A DNA stretch of 64,000 nucleotides from NCBI RefSeq assembly GCF_021109255.1, contig NZ_JAJODG010000002.1. One strand, 5' to 3'. Position 1 is the first letter of the stretch. Each line of letters begins with the position of its first letter. This document shows positions 31,454 through 40,772 of this stretch, piece by piece. This DNA is from Merdimmobilis hominis (GTDB lineage: Bacteria > Bacillota > Clostridia > Oscillospirales > Ruminococcaceae). The position numbers and the translations under genes are program-made. Under the pieces are notes generated by a model that worked only from the letters and a program-made list of their open reading frames with translations, did not search any database and had not been told where the DNA came from.

Positions 31454-34400
31454 GAAGCGATATCAAAAAAGTCCTGGTGATCGGCTCCGGCCCCATCGTC
31501 ATCGGCCAGGCCGCGGAGTTTGACTACGCGGGCACCCAGGCTTGCCGAGCCCTGAAAGAAGAAGGGCTGGAGGTTGTGCTTATCAACTCTAACCCCGCCA
31601 CCATCATGACCGATAAAGCCATGGCCGACCACATCTACATCGAGCCCTTGACCATCGACACCGTCAAGCGGGTCATCGAGATCGAAAAGCCGGACAGCCT
31701 CCTTTCCACCCTGGGCGGACAGACCGGTCTGACCCTCTCCATGCAGCTGGATAAGGAGGGCTTCCTGGCCTCCCACAACGTCAAGCTGCTGGGCGCCAAC
31801 CGGGAGACCATCGACAAGGCGGAGGACCGCCAGATGTTCAAAGACACCATGGAGGAGATCGGCCAGCCCTGCATCCCCTCCAAAGTGGTGGAAAACCTCC
31901 AAGACGGCATCGACTTCGTTGGGGAGATCGGCCTGCCGGTCATCATCCGGCCTGCATTCACCATGGGCGGCACCGGCGGCGGCATCGCCAACACCATGGA
32001 GGAGTTCCACGAGATCGCCGAGAACGGCCTGCGGCTTTCCCCCATCACCCAGATTTTGGTGGAGAAGTGCATCTCCGGCTGGAAGGAGATCGAGTTTGAG
32101 GTCATCCGGGATCGCAAGGGCAACAGCATCACCGTCTGCTCCATGGAGAATGTGGACCCGGTGGGCGTCCACACCGGTGATTCCATCGTTGTGGCCCCGG
32201 CGGTGACCCTCTCGGACAAAGAGTTTCAGATGCTCCGCTCCGCCGCCCTCAACATTGTGGGGGCCCTGGGGGTGGAAGGCGGATGCAACTGCCAGTTTGC
32301 CCTGCACCCCACCTCCTTTGAGTATGCGGTCATCGAGGTAAACCCCCGGGTTTCCCGTTCCTCTGCTCTGGCTTCCAAAGCCACTGGCTATCCCATCGCC
32401 AAGGTTGCCACCAAAATTGCCATCGGCTACACCTTGGACGAGATTCTCAATGCGGTGACCGGCACCACCTACGCCTGCTTTGAACCCGCTATCGACTATT
32501 TGGTGGTCAAATTCCCCAAATGGCCCTTTGATAAATTTGTCTACGGCAAGCGCACCCTGGGCACCCAGATGAAGGCCACCGGCGAGGTGATGTCCATCGG
32601 CGTCAATTTCGAGCAGGCCATGATGAAGGCGGTCCGCTCCATTGAGCTGAAGCTGGACACCCTCTCCATGCCCAAGCTGGCTCCCCACACCGATGAGGAA
32701 ATCCATGGGCTGCTCCACAACTGCGACGACGAGCGGATTTTTGTGGTGTACGAGGCCATCAAGCGGGGCATCTCCCTAGATGAGATCCACCGCATCACCA
32801 TGATTGACAAGTGGTTCCTCTCCAAGCTGCAAAAGCTGGCCCAGATGGAGAAGGGCCTCTCGGAAGGGGAACTGACTCAGGAGAAATACCTGGCCGCCAA
32901 AAAGAACGGATTCCTGGATTCCACCATCGAAAAGCTCTCCGGCCAGAGTTGTAAGGACTTCCACCGCTCTGCCAGCTTCAAGATGGTAGACACCTGCGCC
33001 GCCGAGTTTGCGGCCAAAACCCCTTACTTCTACTCCACCTACGATGAGGAGAACGAAGCCGCCCAGTTTGTGGAAGAGAACCACTCAGGCAAAAAGAAGA
33101 TTCTGGTATTCGGCGCCGGCCCCATCCGCATCGGCCAGGGCATTGAATTCGACTACTGTTCGGTTCACTGCGTCTGGGCGCTGAAAGAGGAAGGCTGCGA
33201 GGCCATTATCGTCAACAACAACCCGGAGACTGTCTCCACCGACTTCGACACCTCCGACCGGCTGTACTTTGACCCCTTGACCCCCGAGGATGTGGACAGC
33301 ATCCTGGAGGTGGAGAAGCCTTGGGGCTGCGTGGTCCAGTTCGGCGGCCAAACCGCCATCAAACTGACCAAACACCTGCAGGAGAAGGGCGTCAACATTC
33401 TGGGCACCAGCGCCGACAGCATCGACGCCGCCGAGGATCGGGAGCGGTTTGACGAGCTGTTGGAGAAATGCGGCATCCCCCGCCCCGCCGGCCACACCGT
33501 CTTCACCACCGAGGAAGCGGTCAAAGCCGCCGAGGATTTGGAATACCCCGTCCTGCTGCGCCCCTCCTACGTGTTGGGCGGCCAGAACATGATCATCGCC
33601 CATTCGGAGCAGGATGTGGTGGAGTACATGGAGATCATCACCTCCGGCGGGCTGGAAAACCCCGTGCTCATCGATAAGTACATGATGGGCACTGAGGTGG
33701 AGGTGGACGCCATCTGCGACGGCCACGACTACCTAATCCCCGGCATCATGGAGCACATCGAGCGGGCGGGCGTCCACTCCGGCGACTCCATCTCCATCTA
33801 TCCGACCCAGAACCTCTCCCAGAAGATCCGGGCCACCATCATCAACTACACCGGCAAGCTGGCCCGGGAGCTGAATGTCATCGGCCTGGTCAACATCCAG
33901 TATGTTGTCTACAAAGGGGAGGTTTATGTCATCGAGGTCAACCCCCGCTCCTCCCGCACCGTGCCCTATATCAGCAAGGTGACTGGAGTCCCCATGGTGG
34001 ATTTGGCCACCAAGATCATGCTGGGCGCCAAGTTGGCCGATCTGGGCTACGGCACTGGCTTGTATCCCCATGCCGATTATGTGGCGGTCAAAGTCCCGGT
34101 GTTCAGCTTTGAGAAGCTCCACGATGTGGATGTCCACCTGGGGCCGGAGATGAAATCCACCGGCGAGGTGCTGGGCATCGGCCGCACCTTTGAGGAAGCG
34201 CTGCTCAAGGGTCTCAGCGCCGCCGGTTACAAGATGACCGGTGAGAAAAAAGGCGGGGTGCTCATCACTGTCCGGGATTCCGACAAGCAGGAGATCATCC
34301 CCATCGCCGAGAAGTTTGAGGCACTGGGCTTCACCATTTACGCCACCAGCGGCACTGCGTTGACCCTCAATTCCAACATGGTGGCGGCCAACACCGTCCG

Positions 34401-34644
34401 CAAGCTGGAGGAGGGCACCCCCAACATCCTGGATCTCTTTGAAGAGGATAAGATCGACTATGTGATCTCCACCTCCTCTAAGGGCCGCAAACCCATGGAG
34501 CACGCCGTCCAGATGCGCCGCAAAGCAGTGGAGCGCTCCATCCCCTGCCTGACCTCCTTGGATACCGCCAACGCCCTGGCCAATTGCCTGAGCCAGCACC
34601 GGGGCATGGAGGACGTCCAGCTGGTGGACATCACCACCATCTAA
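31444..34644 (+). CDS. carB: Carbamoyl-phosphate synthase large subunit
   Basis: CarB makes carbamoyl phosphate from bicarbonate, ammonia and two ATP for pyrimidines and arginine. The 1066 residues show the normal duplicated layout: ATP-grasp half 1 begins VLVIGSGPIVIGQAAEFDYAG, half 2 (about residue 550) begins ILVFGAGPIRIGQGIEFDY. The carboxyphosphate and carbamate sites look conserved (RPAFTMGGTGGG; LLRPSYVLGGQNM). The last 130 residues form the MGS-type allosteric domain (GFTIYATSGTA). There is no sign of decay, in contrast to carA. It ends the operon before a strong terminator. Confidence 0.97.
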   Translation: MPLRSDIKKVLVIGSGPIVIGQAAEFDYAGTQACRALKEEGLEVVLINSNPATIMTDKAMADHIYIEPLTIDTVKRVIEIEKPDSLLSTLGGQTGLTLSMQLDKEGFLASHNVKLLGANRETIDKAEDRQMFKDTMEEIGQPCIPSKVVENLQDGIDFVGEIGLPVIIRPAFTMGGTGGGIANTMEEFHEIAENGLRLSPITQILVEKCISGWKEIEFEVIRDRKGNSITVCSMENVDPVGVHTGDSIVVAPAVTLSDKEFQMLRSAALNIVGALGVEGGCNCQFALHPTSFEYAVIEVNPRVSRSSALASKATGYPIAKVATKIAIGYTLDEILNAVTGTTYACFEPAIDYLVVKFPKWPFDKFVYGKRTLGTQMKATGEVMSIGVNFEQAMMKAVRSIELKLDTLSMPKLAPHTDEEIHGLLHNCDDERIFVVYEAIKRGISLDEIHRITMIDKWFLSKLQKLAQMEKGLSEGELTQEKYLAAKKNGFLDSTIEKLSGQSCKDFHRSASFKMVDTCAAEFAAKTPYFYSTYDEENEAAQFVEENHSGKKKILVFGAGPIRIGQGIEFDYCSVHCVWALKEEGCEAIIVNNNPETVSTDFDTSDRLYFDPLTPEDVDSILEVEKPWGCVVQFGGQTAIKLTKHLQEKGVNILGTSADSIDAAEDRERFDELLEKCGIPRPAGHTVFTTEEAVKAAEDLEYPVLLRPSYVLGGQNMIIAHSEQDVVEYMEIITSGGLENPVLIDKYMMGTEVEVDAICDGHDYLIPGIMEHIERAGVHSGDSISIYPTQNLSQKIRATIINYTGKLARELNVIGLVNIQYVVYKGEVYVIEVNPRSSRTVPYISKVTGVPMVDLATKIMLGAKLADLGYGTGLYPHADYVAVKVPVFSFEKLHDVDVHLGPEMKSTGEVLGIGRTFEEALLKGLSAAGYKMTGEKKGGVLITVRDSDKQEIIPIAEKFEALGFTIYATSGTALTLNSNMVAANTVRKLEEGTPNILDLFEEDKIDYVISTSSKGRKPMEHAVQMRRKAVERSIPCLTSLDTANALANCLSQHRGMEDVQLVDITTI

Positions 34645-34662
34645 CCCTTTCTGTCATCATAC

Positions 34663-34691
34663 AAAGAGGAGGCTTTGGCCTCCTCTTTTTT
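34663..34691 (+). terminator. pyr operon terminator
   Basis: AAAGAGGAGGC/GCCTCCTCTTT with a short loop is followed by T residues 19 bases after carB. Confidence 0.93.
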
Positions 34692-34696
34692 CTTGC

Positions 34697-34743
34697 AAAA
34701 AGCGCCCCCTCCCGGAGTTTGTATCCGAAGAGGGGGCGCTTTT
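34697..34743 (-). terminator. Terminator for the threonine aldolase gene
   Basis: The stem AAAAGCGCCCCCTC/GAGGGGGCGCTTTT lies 12 bases past the reverse-strand stop; on that strand it ends in T residues. Confidence 0.85.
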
Positions 34744-34754
34744 ATTGGAATGGC

Positions 34755-35783
34755 TTAATTTTTCAGGGAGCGCAGGGTGGTGACAAACTCATGGCAGCGC
34801 TCTTCGGGGGTGGCCCAGGAGGTCACCAGCCGCACGGCGGTGTGGGTGTCGTCCACCTTGCCCCAAACGGTCACCCCATAATCCTTTTCCAGTTCCTGGA
34901 GCAGGTCGTCAGGGAAGATGGGGAACAGCTGGTTGGAGGGAGAATCCACCAGGAAGGGGTAGCCTGCCTGGGCGATGCCCTCCCGCAGGATGTCGGCCAT
35001 GGCGTTGGCGTGGCTGGCCAGCTCCAGGTACAAGTCATCCTGGAAGAGGCAGCCGAACTGGATGCCCAGCACTTTGCCCTTGGCCAGCATAGCCCCCTTT
35101 TGCTTGATGTGCCACCGGAAGTCCTTCTTCAGCTCGTCGTTGCAGAGGACCAGGGCCTCGCCGATCATGGCGCCGTTTTTGGTACCGCCGATGTAGAAGG
35201 CGTCGCACAGACGGGGTAGGTCGGGGAAGGTGAGGTCGTTCCCCTTGCAGCAGAGGGCGGAACCGATGCGGGCGCCGTCCATAAAGAGGTACATGCCGTG
35301 GGCCTTGCAGTAATCATAGATGGCAGAGAGCTCGCCTTTGGTGTAGATGGTGCCCAACTCGGTGGAGTTGGAGATGTAGACCAGCCGGGGGCGGGGTGTG
35401 TGTTCTTCTTGATTGGCCTCATACACCTGGCGGATCAGGTCCACCGTCAGTTTGCCATCCGCTGCGGGGGCGGTGAGGACCTTGTGGCCGGTGGCCTCGA
35501 TGGAGCCGGTCTCGTGGCAGTTGATGTGGCCGCTTTCCACGCTGATCACCGCCTCGTGAGCCCGCAGAAACGCGGAGATGGCGATGACGTTGGTCTGGGT
35601 GCCGCCGGGGATGATGTGGATGTCCACCGTTTCATCCTCCAGCTTTTTGCGGATGAGGGCGATGGCCTCAGCGGTATAGGGGTCCTGGCTGTAGCCATCG
35701 GTCTGGATAAGGCTGGTGTCTGCCAGCATCTTCAGGATGCGGGGATGGGCGGTTTCGCTGTAGTCGTTTTTGAAGCTGAACAT
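34755..35783 (-). CDS. Low-specificity L-threonine aldolase (PLP enzyme)
   Basis: This 342-residue fold-type I PLP enzyme belongs to the threonine aldolase/beta-eliminating lyase family, which splits L-threonine or allo-threonine to glycine and acetaldehyde. The start MFSFKNDYSETAHP is typical of the Clostridia branch. Visible sites are GGTQTNVIA (phosphate loop), ESGHINCHETGSIEATGHKV, LFMDGARIGSAL, and the PLP lysine in YIGGTKNGAMIGEAL. The start ATG 35783 has a weak GGGTAA site. nadE lies 42 bases upstream in the same direction. A related PLP lyase function cannot be excluded. Confidence 0.88.
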   Translation of the reverse strand: MFSFKNDYSETAHPRILKMLADTSLIQTDGYSQDPYTAEAIALIRKKLEDETVDIHIIPGGTQTNVIAISAFLRAHEAVISVESGHINCHETGSIEATGHKVLTAPAADGKLTVDLIRQVYEANQEEHTPRPRLVYISNSTELGTIYTKGELSAIYDYCKAHGMYLFMDGARIGSALCCKGNDLTFPDLPRLCDAFYIGGTKNGAMIGEALVLCNDELKKDFRWHIKQKGAMLAKGKVLGIQFGCLFQDDLYLELASHANAMADILREGIAQAGYPFLVDSPSNQLFPIFPDDLLQELEKDYGVTVWGKVDDTHTAVRLVTSWATPEERCHEFVTTLRSLKN

Positions 35784-35824
35784 AAGTTGTTACCCACGCT
35801 TTCTATTGAAGTTTTTAAAATAGG

Positions 35825-37657
35825 TCAGGATTGGGCGGCGTCCAGGCTGGCGGGGATGTCCTCCAGCAGGGCGGAGATGTTCAGGTCGCTGGGCAGGTAG
35901 AACACCGCGTTGTTCAAAGAGACGTCGGTGAGCACGGCGCTGTCCGGCGCACAGGAGCGCTTAAACTGCCCCAGGGCGAGCCGCCGCAGGAAGAAGATGA
36001 GCTTTTCCCGGATGTAGGCGGGGTCCAGCCGGCCGGAGAACGCCACGCAGGCGTAGTAATAGAGCTTGGAGGGCCGGAACCCATACTTCACCAGGTAGTA
36101 GAGGAAGAAATCGTGAAGGGCGTAGGGCCCCAGGATGTCCTCGGTTTTCTGCTGGATGTTGCCGGCTGCGTCAGGGGGGAGGAGTTCCGGGCTCACCGGG
36201 GTGTCCAGGATATCCCGCAGCACCTCAGCGGCGTCGCCCAGCAGTTCCGCCCGGGCGATATAGTCCACCATCCGGCGGATCATCGTCTTGGTGATGCAGA
36301 CGTTGACGTTGTAGTTGGAAATATGATCCCCGGCAAAGGTGCTCCACCCCAGGGCCTCCTCCGAAAGGTCGCCGGTGCCCACCACCAGGCCGCCTACCGC
36401 ATTAGCCAGATCCAGAAGGATCTGGGCCCGCTCCCTGGCCTGGGCATTTTCATAGGTGGTGTTCTTTTTGGCCGGATCGTGGCCGATATCCTCAAAGTGC
36501 TGGAGGACCGCCGCCTTGATGGAGATATCCCGGCCGGTTGCCCCCAGGTGCTCGATGAGGGAGAGGGCGTTGAAGTAGGTGCGGTCGCTGGTGCCAAAGC
36601 CGGGCATGGTAACCGCCACCACGTTCTCCCGGGGGAGATCCAGGGCGTCGGCTGCCGCGGCAGAGACCAGCAGGGCTAAGGTGGAATCCAGCCCGCCGGA
36701 GACGCCCACAACCATCCGGCTAAGGCCGGTGTTTTGCAGGCGGGCCGCCAAGGAAGCCGTCTGCATGGAAAAGAGTTCATCCAGGTAGGCATCGGCCGCT
36801 GCCGGGTCTTCCGGCAGGTAGGGGTCGGGGCGGACCGGCCGCAGGAGGCCCCGTTTCCCGCCTTGGGCGCCCACTGTGAAGGCCGGCTTTTTGCTGCGGG
36901 CATAAGCCTTCTGGGTGCGGATGACGTCGGCGTCCAGGTCGCATTGGCATAGCTCGCTCTCGTATTGGCTGACAAAACCGCCCAGCTTTTCCCCGCATTC
37001 ATAGGCGAAGGCATAGCCCCGGTACAGCCAGGGGGAGGAGGTGTCTCCTACCCCGCCGTTGCAGACGGCGACAGCACAGCCCAAGGTCCGGGAGAGGACC
37101 CGTACCCCTTCCTCTGCCCGGGCGATGGAGCCGGCAGTCACCGGTTCGTAGGAGGGGCAGAGGATCAAGTCGCATCCGTTTTGGGCAAGGGGAACCGCCT
37201 TGAGGGGGAGTTCCAACGGGTTGCAGGGCAGGATGGAAAATCTCAAGTCCCCGCACTGGAACAAGGTGTCCGGCGGTAGGAAGAGCTCGCTCTCGGCGGT
37301 GGACAGATGGGCGGAATCCGCTACGTACCCCAGGAGCTTCCCCTGGTAAAGGACGGCGCAGGCGGCAACCACTTGGCCGTTGTCCCACACGGGAAGGCCC
37401 ACGATGAGGTAGGCTGCCAAATCCCGGGAGGCGATGCGCAGATGGTCCAGCTGTTCCATGCAGCTTTCCAGCAGGGCTTGGTTGGAGAACAGGTTGCCGC
37501 AGCTGGGGGAGGAGAAGGCCAGTTGAGGGAACAGGATAATATCCGCCGGGGAATCCACCAGGGAATCCAGGGTGGTGGCGATGGATTCGTAGCAGAGCTG
37601 CGGGTTGGCCGGCAGCACGCGGTTGACGGCCAGGGCCAAACGGAGGATGGAATTCAT
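35825..37657 (-). CDS. nadE: NAD+ synthetase with degenerate glutaminase domain
   Basis: NadE amidates nicotinic acid adenine dinucleotide to NAD. This 610-residue protein has the two-domain layout of glutamine-dependent enzymes. The C-terminal synthetase is intact: GVSGGLDSTLALLV is the ATP pyrophosphatase loop, followed by VVGTGDLSEEALGWSTF and HISNYNVN. The N-terminal nitrilase-like domain is present but its triad is broken. The Glu motif FPELxxTGY reads FPQLAFSSP (Gln45; codon CAA 37525-37523), the Lys motif VPKTxLPN reads VADSAHLST, and around the Cys EICEDLW reads LPCNPLE. Ammonia is therefore the likely nitrogen source. The start ATG 37657 has GAGGTGA upstream. Confidence 0.93.
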   Translation of the reverse strand: MNSILRLALAVNRVLPANPQLCYESIATTLDSLVDSPADIILFPQLAFSSPSCGNLFSNQALLESCMEQLDHLRIASRDLAAYLIVGLPVWDNGQVVAACAVLYQGKLLGYVADSAHLSTAESELFLPPDTLFQCGDLRFSILPCNPLELPLKAVPLAQNGCDLILCPSYEPVTAGSIARAEEGVRVLSRTLGCAVAVCNGGVGDTSSPWLYRGYAFAYECGEKLGGFVSQYESELCQCDLDADVIRTQKAYARSKKPAFTVGAQGGKRGLLRPVRPDPYLPEDPAAADAYLDELFSMQTASLAARLQNTGLSRMVVGVSGGLDSTLALLVSAAAADALDLPRENVVAVTMPGFGTSDRTYFNALSLIEHLGATGRDISIKAAVLQHFEDIGHDPAKKNTTYENAQARERAQILLDLANAVGGLVVGTGDLSEEALGWSTFAGDHISNYNVNVCITKTMIRRMVDYIARAELLGDAAEVLRDILDTPVSPELLPPDAAGNIQQKTEDILGPYALHDFFLYYLVKYGFRPSKLYYYACVAFSGRLDPAYIREKLIFFLRRLALGQFKRSCAPDSAVLTDVSLNNAVFYLPSDLNISALLEDIPASLDAAQS

Positions 37658-38078
37658 AGTAATCACCTCGCTGTAGTTGTCTTAAGAGAAGAAATACAGG
37701 AAAAGCCGCTGCACCCAAGGGGGATTTCTCCCCCAATCATTGCCATGCAATTATTGTAGCACAATTTTCCCCGGGGATAAACACCGGCGGGGGAAAATCC
37801 CACCACGGGCTATCCTTTTTTAGCGGGTGGGGAGGGGAGCGCTTTACCTAGTTTTACAGGGAAAAAAAGGGCAAAATCCCGCAGGTTTGCCATAGGATTT
37901 CATCGTTTTGTTGTGCTACAATGAATAAAAAAGTATCGGGCGCCAAAAGAGGAAAGCTGGCTCAGCCCCGCTGGCAGGTGATTTCCTCCCGAAAAGTGTG
38001 CCGCCTAAAAGCTGCTTAAATGGCAAAGCCACAGCTTTGTACCATAGAGATTCTCCAAGAGACTGGAGGGATTGTAAA
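37658..38078. other. Divergent promoter region nadE / PHP phosphatase
   Basis: This gene-free stretch has the same 12-mer TTGTGCTACAAT on both strands: reverse at 37764-37753 and forward at 37911-37922. In each case TGCTACAAT reads as an extended -10 element, so they probably are the two divergent promoters. The forward leader has a possible stem AAAGCTG/CAGCTTT near 38007-38036. Confidence 0.5.
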
Positions 38079-38885
38079 ATGATTAACCTGTTCGACAGCC
38101 ATGTGCACTCGGACAACTCACCGGATGGGAGCCACCGGATTACCCTGCTCTGCGAAACCGCGGTAGAGCGGGGGCTCTCCGGCATTTCCATCACCGACCA
38201 CTGCGAGACCAACGAGTATGAGGAAGGCCAGTTTGAACTGCGGATGAAGCAGTCGATTTTTGAAACCAGGATGGCGCGGCACATCTTCCACGGCAAGCTG
38301 AGCGTTTCCATAGGGATTGAGCTGGGACAGCCCATGGACAACCTGCTTATCGCCGACCGGGCGCTCAACCTGGGGGATTACGACTTCATCCTGGCAGCCC
38401 ACCACGGCCTGCTGGGGATGGGGGATTTCTGCAACATGGATTTTTCCCAGGTGGACATCTATCCCATGCTGGACCGGTATTACCAGCAGCTATACGACGT
38501 GGCCAGTTGGGGCGGCTTCCATGTGCTGGCCCATATGACCTATCCCTTGCGGTACATCACCGGCATTCAAGGCATTCCGGTGGATATGGACCGCTACGAC
38601 GAGGTGATCGATGCGATCCTCCGGGTGCTGGCTCAGAATGGCAAGGGACTGGAGCTCAATGTCTCCGGCCTGCGCCATCCGCTGGGGGACACCATCCCCA
38701 ACATCCGGTATTTCAAACGGTTCCGAGAACTGGGGGGCGAGGCGGTGACCATCGGGTCTGACGCCCACCGTGCGGAGGAAGTGGGACTCTGCATTGCCGA
38801 CGGGATGGAGCTTTTGGAATCGGTAGGGTACCGTTATTTCTCCTTCTATCGCCGGGGAAAACCCATCCAGCTGCGCATTGTATAG
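38079..38885 (+). CDS. PHP-type phosphatase, histidinol-phosphatase (HisJ/HisK) family
   Basis: This 268-residue metal-dependent hydrolase belongs to the PHP family. The N-terminal motif FDSHVHSDNSPDG supplies the first His ligands; ISITDHCETNEY, LAAHHGLL and the C-terminal TIGSDAHRAEEVG supply the rest. Length and motifs match histidinol-phosphatase of the Bacillus type, which removes phosphate from histidinol phosphate in histidine synthesis. No other his gene is nearby, so a general phosphatase role is possible. The start at 38079 has GGAGGG upstream; a longer frame to 37998 lacks one. Confidence 0.85.
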   Translation: MINLFDSHVHSDNSPDGSHRITLLCETAVERGLSGISITDHCETNEYEEGQFELRMKQSIFETRMARHIFHGKLSVSIGIELGQPMDNLLIADRALNLGDYDFILAAHHGLLGMGDFCNMDFSQVDIYPMLDRYYQQLYDVASWGGFHVLAHMTYPLRYITGIQGIPVDMDRYDEVIDAILRVLAQNGKGLELNVSGLRHPLGDTIPNIRYFKRFRELGGEAVTIGSDAHRAEEVGLCIADGMELLESVGYRYFSFYRRGKPIQLRIV

Positions 38886-38945
38886 CCCAGCGGGAATATT
38901 TACAGTGTCTGCAGACAATTTCCAATGGCTGATGCGCGATTTTTG

Positions 38946-38974
38946 TTGTGAACCCAGTCGGTTTATGGTATAAT
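38946..38974 (+). promoter_or_regulatory. Promoter of the serine dehydratase operon
   Basis: TTGTGA and TATAAT are spaced by 17 bases. The leader of about 160 bases contains a possible stem (GGGTGGC/GCCTACCC) around 39010-39040; no known riboswitch was recognised. Confidence 0.65.
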
Positions 38975-39142
38975 GACCGTGGTATATGGACAAATCCAAA
39001 CATCTGCCCATGGGTGGCGGTTTGGGATAAGCCTACCCGCGGATGCACTGGCTGTTTGCCTTTCGCCGCGCGTGCGCATCTGTATCCCGGCAGTTTCCGG
39101 AGCGGTGCGACACGGATGAAATGAATTGAAAGGGTGGATTTT

Positions 39143-39805
39143 GTGGAATACAGCATCTTTTCCATACTGGGTCCTGTTATGATCGGACCTTCCAGTTCTC
39201 ATACTGCCGGCGCGGCGCGGCTTGCCCGCGTGGCCCGCTCCATTGTGGGCAAACCCTACAATAAAGTGGAGTTCTACCTCCACGGCTCTTTTGCCCAGAC
39301 TTACAAAGGACATGGCACCGACCGGGCTCTGGTGGCTGGCGCACTGGGCTTTAACGAGTCGGACGACCGGCTCTGCACCTCCTTTGCCATCGCCGACGAG
39401 ATGGGCCTTGCCTACAGCTTCCAGCCGGTGGAACTGGAGGGCGCCCACGAAAACACCGTCATGATGAAGTTTTACCAGGATGATAAGCTGCTGAGCACCA
39501 TCACCGGTTCCTCCATCGGCGGCGGCAATATCATTATCACCAATATCGACGGCTTTGATATCCAGTTCTCTGGAAAATTCACCACCATCATCCTCAAACA
39601 CCGGGATCAAAAGGGCATTGTGGGAGAGGTGGGCACCACCCTTCTGGCCGACCGGATCAACATTGCCAATATGAGCCTGAACCGCACCGGCAAAGGCTTG
39701 GAGGCGACCACCATCATCGAGACCGATGAGCCGGTCAGCGACCACACCATCGAGCTGCTCAAGCAGATCGAAGGAGTGCTGGATATTATGGTAATCAATA
39801 TTTAG
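39143..39805 (+). CDS. sdaAB: L-serine dehydratase, iron-sulfur type, beta subunit
   Basis: This 220-residue subunit, with SdaAA, converts L-serine to pyruvate and ammonia. The N-terminal part has the family signature SILGPVMIGPSSSHTAGAARLA and GTDRALVAGALGF; the C-terminal 75 residues form an ACT-like domain (IVGEVGTTLLADRINIANMSLNR). The start is taken as GTG 39143 with AAAGGGTGG upstream; an in-frame GTG at 39134 overlaps that site. The next gene encodes the alpha subunit, 11 bases away. Confidence 0.93.
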   Translation: MEYSIFSILGPVMIGPSSSHTAGAARLARVARSIVGKPYNKVEFYLHGSFAQTYKGHGTDRALVAGALGFNESDDRLCTSFAIADEMGLAYSFQPVELEGAHENTVMMKFYQDDKLLSTITGSSIGGGNIIITNIDGFDIQFSGKFTTIILKHRDQKGIVGEVGTTLLADRINIANMSLNRTGKGLEATTIIETDEPVSDHTIELLKQIEGVLDIMVINI

Positions 39806-39816
39806 GAGGCGCGCCT

Positions 39817-40692
39817 GTGTATAATTTTGGATATGAGCTCCTGGCTGTGGCCAAGGAGAAAAATATGAGAATCAGCGAAGTCGTGCTGCTCAACGAGACC
39901 GAGCAGACCGGCCGCACCCCAGAGGAGGTCAAAAACCGCCTGTGGGATTATTATGAGGTCATGGTCAACTCCGCCACCTCTGCCATTGAACAGCCCCGGG
40001 ACACCATGGGTATGATGATCAAAGGCGACGCCCAAAAGATGAACAAATACATGCTCTCCGGCAACACCATCTCCGGCGATTTTATGAATAAGATGATGGC
40101 CCGGGCCCTTTCCTGCTCTGAGGTCAACGCCTCCATGGGCCGCATCTGTGCCGCCCCAACCGCCGGCGCCTGCGGCATTCTGCCCGCAGTGACCATGACG
40201 GTAGCTGAGCGGTTCGGCAAATCCAGAGATGAGATCCTGGACGCTCTGCTGGTGGCTTCCGGCGTGGGCCAGATCATTGTCAAAAACGCCACCGTCGCCG
40301 GCGCGGAAGGCGGCTGCCAGGTGGAGTGCGGCTCCGCCGCGGCCATGGCCGCTGCCGCTTCGGTGGTCATGGCTGGGGGCAGCGACGAGCAGGCGCTCAA
40401 CGCCTCTGCCATCGCCCTAAAAAATGTGCTGGGCCTGGTTTGTGACCCGGTAGCTGGCCTGGTGGAGGTCCCCTGTGCCAAGCGCAACGCCTCCCAGTCG
40501 GCCAATGCCATCTCCGCCGCGGAAATGTCCCTGGCGGGAATCAAGAGCAACATCCCCTTTGACGAGTGCGTCGAGGCGATGATGAAGGTGGGCCGCATGC
40601 TGCCCTGCCAGCTGCGGGAGACCGCCCAGGGCGGTTTGGCTGTCACCCCCACCGGCCGCAAGATCGACGAGCGTCTCCACCCCAAAAACTAG
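39817..40692 (+). CDS. sdaAA: L-serine dehydratase, iron-sulfur type, alpha subunit
   Basis: The alpha subunit carries the catalytic 4Fe-4S cluster. The 291 residues contain CAAPTAGACGILPA, LGLVCDPVAGLVEVPC and KRNASQSANAISAAEM, which hold the cluster Cys residues and substrate-binding Asn/Ser. The start is GTG 39817 after AGGAGG. The enzyme is oxygen sensitive, in keeping with an anaerobe. Ammonia released here could feed ammonia-dependent synthetases such as NadE and CarAB, which is inference. Confidence 0.95.
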   Translation: MYNFGYELLAVAKEKNMRISEVVLLNETEQTGRTPEEVKNRLWDYYEVMVNSATSAIEQPRDTMGMMIKGDAQKMNKYMLSGNTISGDFMNKMMARALSCSEVNASMGRICAAPTAGACGILPAVTMTVAERFGKSRDEILDALLVASGVGQIIVKNATVAGAEGGCQVECGSAAAMAAAASVVMAGGSDEQALNASAIALKNVLGLVCDPVAGLVEVPCAKRNASQSANAISAAEMSLAGIKSNIPFDECVEAMMKVGRMLPCQLRETAQGGLAVTPTGRKIDERLHPKN

Positions 40693-40772
40693 AAGAAATA
40701 GAAAAATTGGCCTGCTTGCCCTTTCCGGTTTCGGAGAGGGCAGCTTTTGGTTTTGCCCAAAGGAGGAAATGG

